Under the pieces are notes generated by a model that saw only the letters and a program-made list of their open reading frames with translations, was not told the origin of the DNA and made no database searches. From positions 1-64,000 of the forward strand of contig BQMF02000229.1 of assembly GCA_027922465.2 (NCBI GenBank): 64,000 nt of DNA, read 5' to 3'. The position numbers and the translations under genes are program-made. Numbering within the stretch: position 1 is the stretch's first letter; each line of letters begins with the position of its first letter. Shown here in pieces: positions 1-12,230 of this stretch. Source of the stretch: Turritopsis dohrnii (taxonomy: Eukaryota; Cnidaria; Hydrozoa; Anthoathecata; Oceaniidae).

Positions 1-730
1 TTCATCATTAATCTATAATTCCATGCATAGGCATCCAGTAATGTAATCCTATTTTTCCCTCAAATTTGACATATTTTTTTTTTTTGGAATTTCCCGCTCG
101 CGCTTCCACCGCGTTTTCTAACGTAACACAAAATTTGTGAAACGGCAACGGATACGTTGCGGTTGTCGTCGTAATTTTGTAAGCTCTCTATTTTACTTTG
201 TGCGACGTCAGCGTGAAGCCATTGTAATGAGACCCTAATCGAATGCGACGTTTAGGAAAAATTATCTCGATAACCAATAGGGATAATTGACGTTTTTTGG
301 GGTCCACGATATTGGCAATGGAGTGACGAAAAAATTTAGGCACAATTTTTGGGTACGGGGCTCTATGACGTCATCAAAACTTTTGATCGACGATATCTAC
401 GAAACGGTGAGTCACAGACATGTGATCCTATATATTTTCTTGCTCAGACTTTCCAGTTCTACATGATGGTAACACTTTCCATTGGCGAACGATGCCGCCT
501 TGGCGGCTAGTATTTATTATTTCTACATTTGGAAATTATAGCAAACTCAGTATGCTGAAATATCATGACATGGTGACACCAATGAAACCTTAACACATTT
601 TGTCTGTTATTGTAGTGATTTTTTAAGTGCTGTCGCATACTTCACATTCTATAGAGTGTTTTACATTTCGTCTCCATTGATACTATAACTTTCACGTTTT
701 TGGATGGAAGATCAAACCTTTACCATATAT

Positions 731-783
731 TCAGATCGAATTTTAATTTCCATTGAAGATTGGAAGATTTAAATTCGATCTGA
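731..783. repeat. Short hairpin
   Basis: The arms TCAGATCGAATTT (731-743) and AAATTCGATCTGA (771-783) are perfect reverse complements separated by about 27 bases. It sits at the edge of the first copy of the interspersed repeat family and may be that repeat's terminal fold. No function is evident. Confidence 0.5.
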
Positions 784-1105
784 ATGTTCCCTATCTCCCC
801 TTAAAAAACTAAATTATTTAATATAGTTAATGTTGTAACCACGATGTATATATGCAACGAATCGAAAGCATTGACGCAGCTATTTTCTTTCATTCAGGCT
901 GTCAGCCCACAACCAAAACCAACCTTCCGAAAAAGAAAACACACCATCAAAAATTTATTATAAGGCGGGACAACGGATCTTTTGATGTGTGTCCGTAATC
1001 ATTTGAAATAAATAATTAAGTTTCCCAATGGAGCGCTGCTAGGCATTTGTTTCAATTTGATTCGCACTAAACTATTAAATAAATTTGAAGATATATTTCG
1101 TTAAG
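760..1105 (+). repeat. Interspersed repeat family A, copy 1 (diverged)
   Basis: This stretch shares ordered blocks with 1540-1905, 3169-3808 and 30200-31333: a 'CTAAATTATT(T/C)AA(T/C)' block, 'GTCAGCCCACAA', a 'GACGTGTGTCC'-like block and 'TTCGAATTAAATTATT'-like sequence near the end. No coding capacity is seen. It is an unclassified, old repeat. Confidence 0.5.
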
Positions 1106-1539
1106 GCTGTTATCGGTGCACATGTAAACACCTTCAAGAACTATTGCTTTCATGCATTATTGTAGCCATTTTCTCTGATTTGATTGTAAGATTGTTTTCC
1201 TTTGTGTAGTAAACGACCTCTCGAACGTTTAGCTACAGATGTTTTGTTAGAGCTAGCAAGCTGTTAACTTTACTGTAATTTATGTACTAGATATGACTTC
1301 AAGAAAAATTTTCCCTCCGGCGAAAACAGGCTAATGTTAACTGATAAATAATTTTGGGTGTCTACATTTTTTAGAAAAGTTCATAAGAGGCAATAAAATA
1401 AGGTCACGACAACATGCTTTTAAAGCGTTTGTGTGATATTTTAAAAGAAAATGTTCTCAAAAAATCTGTAGTGTGTCTTACAATTCGTGCCATTACAATT
1501 GATGCCATCAAGTTTCAAGTTAGTGGAAGGAATATCCAA

Positions 1540-1905
1540 CCTTTACTCGATGCATGATGACCCAATAATTTACCTTAGAACTCAGTCTAAATGTTTTCTG
1601 TCTACTTTTCAGAAACTTAATCATTCAATTTGGTCAAGATACTGTTAAGATGTTATATTTAAAATCCCAAACAAAACCAATGGCGCCATTGATCAGTTCC
1701 GCCAGCCCACAACACTGTTCAGCATTCTATAAAAAAACAAAAATGTATTCTCCAAGCAATATCTGCTGACGTGTGGAAACCATATTAAATAAATTATTCC
1801 ATTCCTGAATGAAGCTCTACGAAACTGTTTCCAATAGACTTTCAACAAATGGTTGGAATTAAATTATTTAATATAATTGAAGATGTAACTTTTTAACAGT
1901 AGGGA
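1540..1905 (+). repeat. Interspersed repeat family A, copy 2 (diverged)
   Basis: It carries the same ordered blocks as the copies at 760, 3169 and 30200, including 'CAGTCTAAATGTT', 'GCCAGCCCACAA', 'CTGACGTGTGG' and the terminal 'AATTAAATTATTTAATAT' block followed by 'GATGTAACTTTTTAAC'. It is more diverged than the pair at 3169 and 30200. Confidence 0.5.
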
Positions 1906-1976
1906 CCTTACGAAATGACGACGACGTGAGGAAAACAAAAGATTCACTTTATTCCATAGATTTGCTTTAACGGCAA

Positions 1977-2036
1977 TATACACGGTACGATTTGTAGTAT
2001 GCGATTTGTAGCATGCTACAAATCACATCGTGTATA
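1977..2036. mobile_element. Palindromic MITE-like repeat
   Basis: The sequence folds back on itself. The centre at 2003-2024 is a perfect 22-bp palindrome (GATTTGTAGC plus its complement) and flanking ATACAC-type arms also pair. A related inverted fragment, 'TACAAGTCGCATACTACAAA', follows at about 2070-2090. This is the structure of a miniature inverted-repeat transposon. No transposase is encoded. Confidence 0.5.
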
Positions 2037-2657
2037 CACCTAAAATCGTTCAGAAAGTGGGTGATTCTACAAGTCGCATACTACAAAAAAAAGTTTGAAC
2101 ATGTTTAAAACTATACGATTTTGCCAATCAGCGTGCAGAACACAAATGTGGCAAGTACTACATGAAGAAAAAATGTGATTTGTGATCACTTTTCGAATGA
2201 AAATGGCGAATAAGGAAAACAAAAATTTATGAAAATGTATCATGCTGATCTTTAATGATTTGTCTTTTCAACCAAGACTAATTTCATTCTTTTCTTTACT
2301 TTCGGGTTTTTTTTGCGCATTTTCTTTTCTTTCTCCTTTTTGGAAGTAGTTGCTACAATAATGGCACTCAAATGTGCCATCAAAAATTATTGAAATAGTT
2401 CTTACATCGAATTTAGTCCCAGACCTTTTAGCAGACAGTTAGTATCAAACAATTAACAAACGATTTATTTTAGGGATAAACATTAAATATTCAGCGACTA
2501 TTCAATACTTATCTATTAAGGTTTACATTTAACACTTGGGTAGTTGAAAAAGCTTAACACATTTAGTCGATCAATGCAATTGATGAATATTTACTTATAT
2601 AAGAAGTTGTTCTTTGTAACTCGCTATCTCGATCAAATTGAAAACAAAACTTACAAG

Positions 2658-5651
2658 ATGAAATCCTCAGTAATACTTGTGATATTATCTCTATTACTTT
2701 TCACCCTCAGGGTAATCATCGGTGGAAACAGACGCAGGCAAGCAACATTTGAAATAATTCATGGCAAAGTGCTTGAGACATCCGATTACGAGAGGCAAAC
2801 CGTCGAACGACCGTTGGAGTGTGGGCAACATTGCATTGCCAATCCTACATGCAAATCTTTTAATTTATGGTTGGAGACCAATCCAATGATATGTCATTTG
2901 TTGTTCGTAGATCGGTCTGGGACTGGTTCGGTGGCCTTTAAAAGTCAGCGTGGAGCGAGTTACTATGAGATTATCCATCCACACTCGTGTAGTAAGTCAC
3001 TGTTTCACTTTTTAAAACTAAAAATGTACATTCATTATCTTAATCATCTCTCTACTTCAAATTATTGTAAGTATTGCTCAAGTATTGCTCAATCAATTAA
3101 TCACGATTGCAACGGGAATTGGAATCCGTGTTTAAAACCAAAGCCTCTCCTCCACGAGGAAAATTGCCACAAGAAATATTAGTCACTTCTTTCCGACTAT
3201 TTTTTGCCGATGAGGTATAGTCTGACTTGCGGATTATCTCATCGGCGGTCGTGTTAGCTTATGCGTTGACATGAATTAATTTTCAATATGCTGGGAAATT
3301 TCAAAAAATTCCGGGTCCTTTTGTCAGAAAAGAATTTAAAGAATGACGAAAAGATCTGTGGTAGCAAAATGTTCGCAGTAATCATCACTTCTCCATTGCT
3401 GCCACTTACTAGTTGGGAGTAAAAGATTCAATGTTTACCTAATGCATAATGATTTAAAACGAGTCGCTGTAAAGTTCAGTCTAAATGTTCCTTGTCTAGC
3501 TTTCATAAACTAAATTATTCAACTTAGCTATTTTCAATATAGTTAAATGTCTCACGGCTATTTACAGAAGTCATGAAACGATACTATTGAAGTGAATGTC
3601 TTTTTTTTTAAAAATAAACCAACAATTAAAAAAAGAAAGTCATGAAAATTTTATTTGTAACGCCAGAGATACGATCTCCTGACGTGTGTCCCAAACCAAT
3701 TAAATAAGTAAATAATTTAGTCGCGGATTGAACCACTAGAAAACGATTTGAGTTTGGTTCGAATTAAATTATTCAACATACTTGAATATGTAAACTCTTT
3801 AACGGTGTTAGAGACACAGAGAACAACACATTTACTAACTATTGATTGCATATATCGCTTACAAAGTATGATAATACAAACTTAAAGTATCTGTAAGGGT
3901 TAAGGTAAAAAAAAAAAAAAAACTTAAAAGTATACCGTATTTCCTCTAATAATTGCCGCACTCTGAAAAACCCCTCCCTCTATTTAACGCCTAACATTTG
4001 TAATAAATTATTTATTAGAAAAGCGGCGTTCATTAGAAAACACGGTAAACAATAATTAGTTTAAATAGTTTAATAGTTTTTTTGTTTCTTATCAACAAAT
4101 TCTTACGCTTTTGCATGAATATTTTCATGTGCAATTAATTGCTATAAAAGTTTCCGTGTCATAGTAGAGAACGGCGGCTGTGATAGTGCCCTTCTTTGAC
4201 TTTTTTGTGAACAAATCTTTTGTGCAAAAAAGTTTCACGCAATCTTTTCGGAGCTTTGAGATCTTCACTTTTAGTCAAACACATGCATGTTTGCAATATA
4301 TTGGGACATTTCAATTCTGTGAGATTTGCTATTTTCTCTAATTTTCGTAAAAACTTGGAAAAGTTTATCAATGCTATAGGCTTTTATAACTTTAACCTGT
4401 TTCCAATCTGTACTATCTGACAGTAATTGCTTTATGTATACATACCCAAGTAATAGGAAAAGGAAATACAAAAATTCCTCATTTTGGCAGGGGATAAAAA
4501 TGAATCTGGCGGGAATTGACTTTGCAGGGTTATTAATTTCGTGACAAAATTGAAAATATATCCAAGCTTTGAAAATCAAAATTTATAACAACTCAGAAAT
4601 AACATTTTCGCTATAATTGTAAGTTGAAATTATGAAAAGATGCGATGACAATATCCAAACAATCTTTTTGATTTTGCAGATGTTTTAGCAGACAACGGCT
4701 GTCCCTCCAACCAAGAATGTACGCTAGTGAATCACTCTCCAACTTGTGTCTGCAAAAGTGGTTACTTTCACATCGGGAAAGATCACTGTGAAGGTATACG
4801 CACATCACTACTATTACTATTTTTCCATTATATTTCATTATTTTTCTGCCAATTTTAGACGATATACTGAGTCCTGCTTATATTTGTAGATGGCTATATT
4901 ACCCTGCTTTGGATATACGCTTATTTTTCCATTTTTGTTGTGTTGTCGATGAACCTTCTTGTATAAAACGGTTTCACATAGTTAACATGTGTTTTCCATT
5001 CTAGATGTTGGCTTTACAATTAATTTCAAAAGTCCTACCACCGAAAATATTCCGATTTTACCATCCGTTTCATTTCCAGAAACTGAGAAACTGTCGGTAT
5101 GTACTTGGTATTCGTTGAACGCCTTCCCAAACTCTACGTCTCCGTCTCCGTCGAAAGTAATATTTACTTACTCGACTCTTGAAGTCAGTCAGGAAAACAC
5201 TTTATTAATCAAGTTATCGAGAGATGCCTTCATAGGAGTGATACAAAATGAACATCATATTTTATCAGTATCACTAACATGGACGTTGAACAAGTGGACT
5301 CACATCTGTTGGATTTGGAAGGCCACAGGTGACATCAAATTCTACCATAATGGACAATTAAACCATGAAAGTCGAACGACATCATCTTACTACAATCAAG
5401 CGTTTCCAAAGAGCACAGGAACGTTCGTACTTGGACAAGATATTGACGGTGGTGCTGTTACTGATCCTAGACAAATGTTTGAAGGGAAATTAAATGGGTT
5501 ATATATCTACAACAGGACATTGACTTCCAGCGAAGTTAAAGACATGTATGAGGATAGACCACTGACCGAAGACGTTATTATTGGTTGGTGGCAATTTAAA
5601 AATAAAGCAAAAGGCAGTGTTGTTGTTGAGGAGGCAGGCGGCCCACGGTAA
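2658..5651 (+). CDS. Secreted PAN-EGF-pentraxin/LamG domain protein, three exons
   Basis: Three exons join in one frame: 2658-2991, 4680-4793 and 5005-5651, with GT donors at 2992 (GTAAGT) and 4794 and AG acceptors ending at 4679 and 5004, all in phase 1. Exon 1 gives a hydrophobic signal peptide (about residues 1-23) and a PAN/apple-like module with cysteines at ECGQHC and PTCKSF. Exon 2 is a single EGF-like module with six cysteines (GCPSNQEC, TCVCKSGY, HC). Exon 3 is a concanavalin-like pentraxin/LamG fold ending near the Trp-rich GWWQF segment. Such architectures are common in corals and anemones and are usually secreted adhesion or recognition proteins. The ATG at 2658 was preferred over the in-frame one at 2544 because the signal peptide follows it directly. 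The stop TAA overlaps a possible donor (GTAAAA at 5648), so further exons are possible. The specific role is unknown. Confidence 0.75.
3169..3808 (+). repeat. Interspersed repeat family A, copy 3, inside intron 1 (empty site)
   Basis: About 640 bases match 30200-31333 closely, starting at 'AAGAAATATTA' and ending at 'TTGAATATGTAAACTC'. The copy at 30.2 kb has a 476-bp MITE inserted at a TA; this copy retains the uninterrupted TA at 3779-3780 and is therefore the empty site. It lies in the first intron of the PAN-EGF-LamG gene. Confidence 0.75.
3933..4047. mobile_element. MITE with ~26-bp terminal inverted repeats
   Basis: The left end TACCGTATTTCCTCTAATAA (3933 on) is the near-complement of the right end ending CATTAGAAAACACGGTA at 4047, with GCCGC/GCGGC closing each arm. 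The 115-bp length, lack of coding capacity and intronic position fit a miniature inverted-repeat transposable element. The family name was not assigned. Confidence 0.6.
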
Positions 5652-6293
5652 AATAATAATGATAATGTGATGGCAAAACCATAACTTCACTTTTAGCTTT
5701 GATTGTTCACATCTAAATTTTTTGAATTACTAACTCCCTTATAGTAAACGAAAATCATAAAAAGTTATAAAGGGGATAGTAAAAAATAAGACCGATTGTC
5801 TAAAGTCAGTCGCATCTGCAAAGTACAATTTGACACTTATAATTTTTAAGTTTTATTTTCGTTGTTATTATTATTTCTTTCCGTATAAATATTTGTACAA
5901 TTGAAGCTGCCAGTTTATAGTAAAATAAAGAGTACACTTCGTACATAAAACAGCTAAAGAAGAAAAACCGATTCAAGGCTTAATTTGGAAACGAAGAGAT
6001 TGTATAGACGTTGTTTAGACTGTTAGAACTTGATGATCCTGAAAGTAGGAGACTTTAATTTCCCGTTTGAAAAATTAAATTAGAAAAGTGAGCGAGCTGA
6101 AAAATATCGTTTGAAAAATTAAGTGAAATGGCGGCAATCTATCCTGAGAGACCATTGGAACCCAACTATGTGTTTTTATAAGATATTGGTATGAAGTGCT
6201 TTACTATGTTACATATTTAACTTCATAGCTATATTTCTTTAGGGTAATCGAGGCTTAGCTATTTCTATGCGTTAAATATGCATCATGTATCGT
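5652..6293. other. Non-coding interval, nothing recognised
   Basis: The stretch is AT-rich, lies between the host gene and a retroelement fragment, and shows no convincing coding frame or repeat structure. It probably includes the host gene's 3' untranslated region or a further intron. An AATAAA-like signal could not be singled out with confidence. Confidence 0.4.
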
Positions 6294-7547
6294 TCAGACT
6301 ATTTGTAAAAAACTACGCACAATATGTGTAGTTCCAAGTAAAGTAATTTTTTGTGCGTGTTTTTTGCTAAATGTTTGATTCTTTAGTTTCAATTTATCGA
6401 TATCTTTATCTAATCTATTATAAATGACGCCCACAGTTCCAATGATGATCGGGACAATTTGCACTTTTGCCAAGTTCCACAGAGATTTTATTTCGACTGC
6501 TAGGTCTGTATATGCTCTGATCTTGTCGAACCGTTTTCGAGAAACATTGCTATCTTCCGGTATCGCTACATCGATAATGTGGGCTTCATTCAGTCGTTTG
6601 TTAATGACGATGATATCCGGCTTGTTGTGCTGTATGAGATGGTCAGTTTGTACGGAGAAATTCCATAAGATTTTTGCATTTTCGTTCTCCTCGACTGAGT
6701 TTGGCTTGTGTGTATACCAGGGTGTTTCGATTGTTTTAAAATCATACTCCATCAGTAGCATGTCATGGATATACTTGCATACGTTGTCGTGGCGCTGTAG
6801 ATATTTTGTCGGCGCCAATACTGTACATCCTGACGTTATATGGTGGATTGTTTCGGTAGCTTGGTGGCAGAGTCTGCATCTATCGTCGTCACTAGTCTTA
6901 TGGATTTTCTTTTGAATATATTTTGTTGTTATCGCTTGTTATTGTATGGCGCATACCATAGACTCTGTTGCGCGTTTTAACGTTGATGATTGCAGCCATT
7001 GGTTGGTGTTGTTTAGATCGATGTCAGCTTGCTTTGTTAGTCTCATATATTGGCCATGAAGAGCTTTTGATGTTAATTTGTCTTCGTTTCTTTCGTTTCG
7101 TCTTTTCTTGATGTTGTTTTTCCTCTTTTGTTTCGACATTGCCGTTAACTCTTCCACGTTAAGTCCAATTTCAGTTGTAAATATTTGTGCTTTCTCGTGA
7201 ATGGACTTTTGTCCGCGCGTAAATTGCCAGTTCGATGTCATTTTCAGGAGGTGTTCTTCACTGTTGAGTAGGTAGCTACTGTAATTTATGATTGCGCTTT
7301 TGAAATGGTCGCAGATGTTAATTAATCCTCTTCCACCATTTTTCCTTGGGAGATATATTCGGGTTACATCACTTTGGACGTGCATTAGGTGGTATTTTTG
7401 TAGAAGTTTTCTTGTTTCACGGTCAATTATTTCGAGTTCAGTAATTGTCCAGTCTAGAATTGGAAATCCGTACGATGGTACTGCGTATGAGTTGATCGCG
7501 TTGATAGTATTTATGCTGTTTAATTCGCTTTTTAATATTGATTCCAA
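6294..7547 (-). pseudogene. 5'-truncated non-LTR retrotransposon ORF, C-terminal part with nuclease-like domain
   Basis: One minus-strand frame runs from about 7547 to 6294 and is broken only by an in-frame TAA at 6939-6941. It encodes the region after the reverse-transcriptase core: a helical linker with a KQKRKNNIKKRRNERN basic patch, a CCHC-type finger (CRLCHQ ... HHITSGC), then a segment with KPDIIVINKR and HIIDVAIP spaced like the PD-(D/E)xK core of restriction-like endonucleases found in site-specific non-LTR elements. The reverse-transcriptase palm itself is missing, so the copy is 5' truncated and dead. The clade (R2/NeSL-like) is inferred from the finger plus nuclease layout only. 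Confidence 0.6.
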
Positions 7548-7593
7548 GTTGCTGAATCACATTTTGAATTGAGTTTCATCAAGAGTCAAATCG

Positions 7594-9667
7594 TTTTTTT
7601 TTTTTTTTTTTTTTTAATCGATGTATTTCTTGCATCCAACAATATTAAGGAGATTCGTAAACTCGAGGAGCCTGTTACACGAAAAAAATCAATTACTTGT
7701 GAGAATTTCTTTAAAACTGTTCTACTATAAAGGAACTCCAGAGATTTAAAGCCTTTTGTTGTATCAAAAGAAACATCATTACTTTGCACGCTTATTTCAA
7801 GTGTTGAAGTGAAGTTTCTAATGACTTTGTAGGGAAAAATTCACGAACAACACTACGAAGTTGTATATAATTCCCCACACATCTATAGAAAAATAGTTTC
7901 GTGTAAACGAAACATGATTTTTCCGAATCCCGCTAATGGTTCTTCTTACAGAGAAATCGTATAGGATAAAATATATAAGCATGGTGTTACGTATGATGTA
8001 TAAAAACGTATAATAATAAATTGACTTCGATTCGTTGATCGATAATTCGATGTTGATTTCGCTGCTATGATTTGACATGAAATATGGCGATCTGGAGCCC
8101 CGCAGGCACAAAACACATGAACAAATCAGATGGAAATTTATTCGTAATCTGAGCCAATTCATTGTCACGTTATAGCTTACACTGCGTTTTTAGGCAATTT
8201 GCTCGGCAAGTCGTTTGAATAGCACGCCACATTCTTTGCTCATGCCTCCGAAACAAGTGAACACCAATGGGGAACGAGGCTTGATCGACTGATGTGATTC
8301 GTTTATTGTAAGATCTTCTCTTTTCTTGCTCGTTAGTTCTGTGTGCAGCAGATAGGGTGGTTTTCTGATAAGATTTGGCAGTGGGATTGAAGATCCTTAC
8401 GTCAAAGAAAGACATCTGACCTTTAACCCAGTCCTCTTGCTGCTACATCCACACGAGCGTCTTCAGATCTGATTGTACTTGCGGGAAGTGTTTTTACCGT
8501 TTAAAGTGTGTCAAAGTTGGTTCTAAGTGGACGTCGTGGTAATACTCAGAGAATAATTCGGCAGTGAAACTTCGAAGTTGGTTGTGTCAGGTTGCGATAA
8601 ATCCGTCTTTTGGACATGAAAGTGCGTGATCAATAGTAAATGGTTTATCACATACACAACGCGATGGTAGATTCTTCAATGAAATGCCGTATTGTAAATT
8701 AATGACGCCCTAGAATTCTTGTTTTTGTAAGAAGAAGATATTTTCTTTTATTGGTAGTGCAGTCAACCAGCTTGACGCTCCATTTTCTAGCGTAGCTACG
8801 AGTGTTTTCAGTTTGATTAGACATGTTATTTGTCCCTTCACTTCCTCGAGCTGCGACTTTTGTCTCTCGACTTTCTCTCTTTTCAATTCATTTGCGATGG
8901 CGTTTTGTTGCTGCGCAGTATCTGGATCATATGTGCTGTCCTGTACACAAACTTTGTTGACAATCACCTCAGCAATTTTTCGTGAGTTGGAATACTCGAT
9001 CTTACATCTTTCCGATAGTATGGCAATTCCTAATAAGGTTGGAGGTTATTTGAGATATTTGGTATCGTTCTCATTACAGAAGTATACTTGTATTGCAGAC
9101 CATGGGTAAAAGCAGAGTAAGCTGCTTGTGGATGGTTTTTAGCGAATTATAGATTTCATTGACCCATTCTATAACTTTGTTGTTCACATATTCGTTTTTG
9201 TAGCCATCGTTTCCAATTATTGCCCCAAGGTGTCTGTTACCTCGTGTTGTTATCTCAATGTTGGTCTCAGAGAATAACATATTTGCTTCGTTGATGTAGC
9301 CTTTCTTTGCGATTAAGACACTTTTTAAAGGTTTCGGAAAGTAACCAATGTAAGGGTCAAGTTCGCATATGTTGTCCTACCAAGTTCGTAGTTGTGGTAT
9401 TGTACGAATTCCAGTGAAATCATCTGCGTAAGCAATTCGTTTGGCAGTCTCTTTGCAAAGCATTTCGTTATCTGAAAGCAGCAGTGCTAGAATTCCAAGT
9501 GCATACATCGCCTGAGTGGTACCTTCAGCAGAAGAGATCTCCCTCCACCTGTAACGAATAATCTCGCAGGTTTGAGATAGCAATTCCGTACATATGTCAC
9601 AAACTCTGACATAAAAATCTTCATATTGTGTACTAACACGCTTCTGTTGATGGAGTTAAACGTTAAG
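7594..9667 (-). mobile_element. Decayed retroelement with reverse transcriptase, minus strand
   Basis: Fragments in shifting frames read in order on the minus strand. At about 9760-9380 is a reverse-transcriptase palm piece with EISSAEGTTQ and a downstream YADD catalytic box (RIAYADDFTG). At 9280-8710 is a connecting region ending in ASSWLTALPI. At 8415-8170 is the FFDVRIFNPTAKSY module. From memory, this module order recurs in cnidarian retroelements. Many stops and frameshifts show it is inactive. A run of 22 T at 7594-7615 would be the poly(A) tail of an element read on this strand, placing its 3' end there. The class was not fixed. Confidence 0.55.
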
Positions 9668-10390
9668 GACCCTGTCCATCCTGACCGCACAATCCTTAAC
9701 AGTGATTGGTTTATGATTGGGTGCAATAAAATTGCAATATAATGCCATCTTAATAGACCCAATAAGTCTCAATAAATATATGAATAAATATATGCAAGAT
9801 TTGAACTTTTTTTTGTCTGTTTTCTTTATAACTTTTTGAGAAAATGAGCAGGAGTTTGCATATAAGTCAATATTGGAAATAATTTTGAAAAAACACTTAT
9901 CAGCCTAGTTAGTAGGAGAGACTTTTCTGAGTTAACATTTTGCAAGTGGCTTCAAAATATGCATGTCTTACAGAAACAAGTATGGTATATATTAGTGCAT
10001 TAGCACTGAATGCGCACAAATTATAATCGCTAATTTAAGTAGTCATATTTCTAAAAATTTTATCAATCACAATCACAAATACTTCAATTTCGCCTAATCT
10101 AAGAAAAATTCTTCTAATAAAGTATATATTTTTGAATTAGGCAATAATTCAGCTTTAGACTGATATAAAAATCATGACCATACCACATTTCGGTGAAAAG
10201 TTGTATTTTATCTTCTTCATTTTCTCCCAAGTTTCTTCAAACATTTTACACAAATTTTACCTGAAAATAAAGTGCTTTTGAATATCTTTCCAACGATACC
10301 AAAATTTGTTGGATTTAATTCATTGGTTAAAAAATGGCACGCATAACAAAAAAGTGTGCACACTTAAATGGAATGTACTTTAGCCAGTTT
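9668..10390 (-). other. Helentron 3' non-coding end
   Basis: No coding frame is seen. The sequence matches 25610-26590 in reverse complement, except that the right copy has about 285 extra bases at 26095-26380. Similarity between the two copies continues past a 'TTATTGGG' block, about 80 bases toward 9668, so the precise Helentron terminus, usually marked by a small hairpin, could not be fixed. Confidence 0.5.
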
Positions 10391-10900
10391 CTTAACAAAC
10401 TCTTTACCCTTAACTCCATAGAAAACTTTTGAAGTAAATCATCATCAATGTAGGCATGATCAATCAATGAGCCACTAATGTGTGTAGGTTCAGATACCTT
10501 CTGTACAAATCTACCTAGGGCAGAAGACAGTTGTGAATTAACATCTAAATTAAAATCACCATCAACAACATTAACATGTTTAGATTGAACTAAATATTGT
10601 TAATGTTCTCAAGAATAGTGGTATGTGCCTGTCTTTCTGTCGATACGCAAGTAAAACATTGAAACAAATTGGAGAAAAACTGGTCTTCTTCACTTGTAAT
10701 GAAAAAAAACCATTTGTAACAAAAGAATCTTCGGCATGTAATTTGGAACTGAAATATATTGCCTGACTCTCAAACTTATGGTGACTGTTGTTGAACATAA
10801 CTCTGAAACCAGTTAGCGCAAGCTCTTCTGTTAAATCTTCATCAAAATATTTGATTTGTGTTTCAGTGCAAAGGGATCGTATCACTGTCTCATAATACAC
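10391..10900 (-). pseudogene. Helentron APE-like endonuclease domain (degraded)
   Basis: On the minus strand, frames around 10900-10391 encode remnants of an endonuclease/exonuclease/phosphatase fold. They include a 'QAIYFSSKL' strand, a GDFNLD-type motif near 10560 and a late SGSLIDHAYI-type box. Such a domain at the end of the Rep-helicase protein is the hallmark of Helentrons as opposed to canonical Helitrons. Frameshifts interrupt it several times, so it is not functional. Confidence 0.6.
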
Positions 10901-12230
10901 TATCTGCTTTTATGTCTTCCAAATGTTTCTGTAAGGATGTTACATTGCAAATAGTCATTATGAAATTTTTAGACTGAACTGGCATCACATCTGTAATCTG
11001 CAAAGTCTGGTGTCCTCTGAGATACTCATATTCCCTTGTTACCTTCTCATCTGCACGAATACCATTTCTGTCAAAATTTTCAATTAAAAAAGAGTCCATC
11101 GATTGACGTAACACGGCTTAATGCTACATACATTTGAACATTATTGAATATCCTTTGTCTGAGTAAGTCAAAGCTAACAATTATTTTATTCAAACTTAAG
11201 CTCTAAACTTTGTGGCATGCCCATGCTAAGATCAAGGGAAATTGTGTTCGCTTGATAATGGGTGATGAATATCTTTTTACATTTGTTCGAATTTCAGCAG
11301 TTACACGCTCCACGGGAACAGAATGATTTTCCATTGCAAACCTATCAGATACCATACTATTATAACCAGCTTTTACATCATGAATTTTCAGATACATTTT
11401 TGTCACTATGCCATTTCTCTCAAATAATTTTAAATTTTATCGGTAATGTCAACATTGGATGTTCACGTAACCCTTGCACCAACTTTTAAAGTTTGATTAA
11501 ATGCTAGACCTCCAGTTCTACCTGCTGGACAAGTTAAGAAAGTCTTATATACATGACATGGAGCCCCCTTAGAGATTTGATCTACAGCATTCAAACTACA
11601 TTCAAAACTATTAATTTGATTAAGCATAAGATGGTTGTGTTGACTAGCTAGAGAATTTTCAGCAAAAGTATGAACTGCATCATGCAGAAAGTTTGTATCA
11701 GTAACAATTATGAAACGTGATTTTAAAAGTTCTTGATCCTCTTGAGTTAGTTTACCAATTCTTACATTATTCAAAAGATCAATGAGCACACTATCACCTC
11801 CTTGCTTCATTGCTTCAGTGAGCTCAACCATTCTAAAATTTCTCCACAGAGGAAATATATTATAAGTCGCATCATAGTACTCTGCAAAAATAGCTTTTTT
11901 CAAATCTGGTGGTAGTTGATATAAATCACCAACTAGGATTACAGTTAATTCCGCAAATAACCTCAATGTTTCACATCCATAAATTTCATTGAGTCTCTGG
12001 TGTACAACTAATCCATGACATTCCACAGGAGTTCCCAATCCAAAGTGTATTGTTGTTCCAGCAATATTATTTGCAGCCACGCCAGTTGGTCTCAGTAAAA
12101 GAACTTTCGGCTTATCAAGTGAAGCAGATCGATAACTTAAAGTTTTTGAAAGAGAAGCATGTATGGTTTTCACAACGTGAGATTTACCAACACCAGCTCT
12201 TCCAGATATAAATATATGCAATGGTTCAAT
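10890..12230 (-). pseudogene. Helentron Pif1-like helicase
   Basis: The frame at 12221-11463 begins with a Walker A loop (SGRAGVGKSH) and carries VILVGDLYQLPP, the Walker B/DQ region of Pif1-family helicases. The frame at 11406-11203 adds KRTQFPLILAWACHKV, the late helicase motif. The piece at 11114-10890 (LIENFDRNGIRADEKV) is the C-terminal end of the domain. In intact elements this superfamily 1B helicase unwinds DNA during rolling-circle transposition. Here it is split by frameshifts. The right-hand copy of the element lacks this segment. Confidence 0.75.

Larger units (their letters stand above)
1..2543. other. Non-coding AT-rich DNA with repeats
   Basis: No convincing coding region was found on either strand. 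The stretch holds two diverged copies of an interspersed repeat (about 760-1105 and 1540-1905), a short hairpin at 731-783 whose 13-14 bp arms match, and a palindromic MITE at 1977-2036. The first 700 bases show nothing recognisable. It lies upstream of the PAN-EGF-LamG gene, so its end may hold that gene's promoter, but no core promoter could be assigned. Confidence 0.6.

Noticed and set aside
4159..4838. Several short frames on both strands within intron 1
   Set aside because: They overlap each other, lack domains, and one is antisense to the EGF exon.
6424..6915. 163-codon plus-strand frame
   Set aside because: Antisense shadow of the retrotransposon C-terminal region, which has recognisable motifs.
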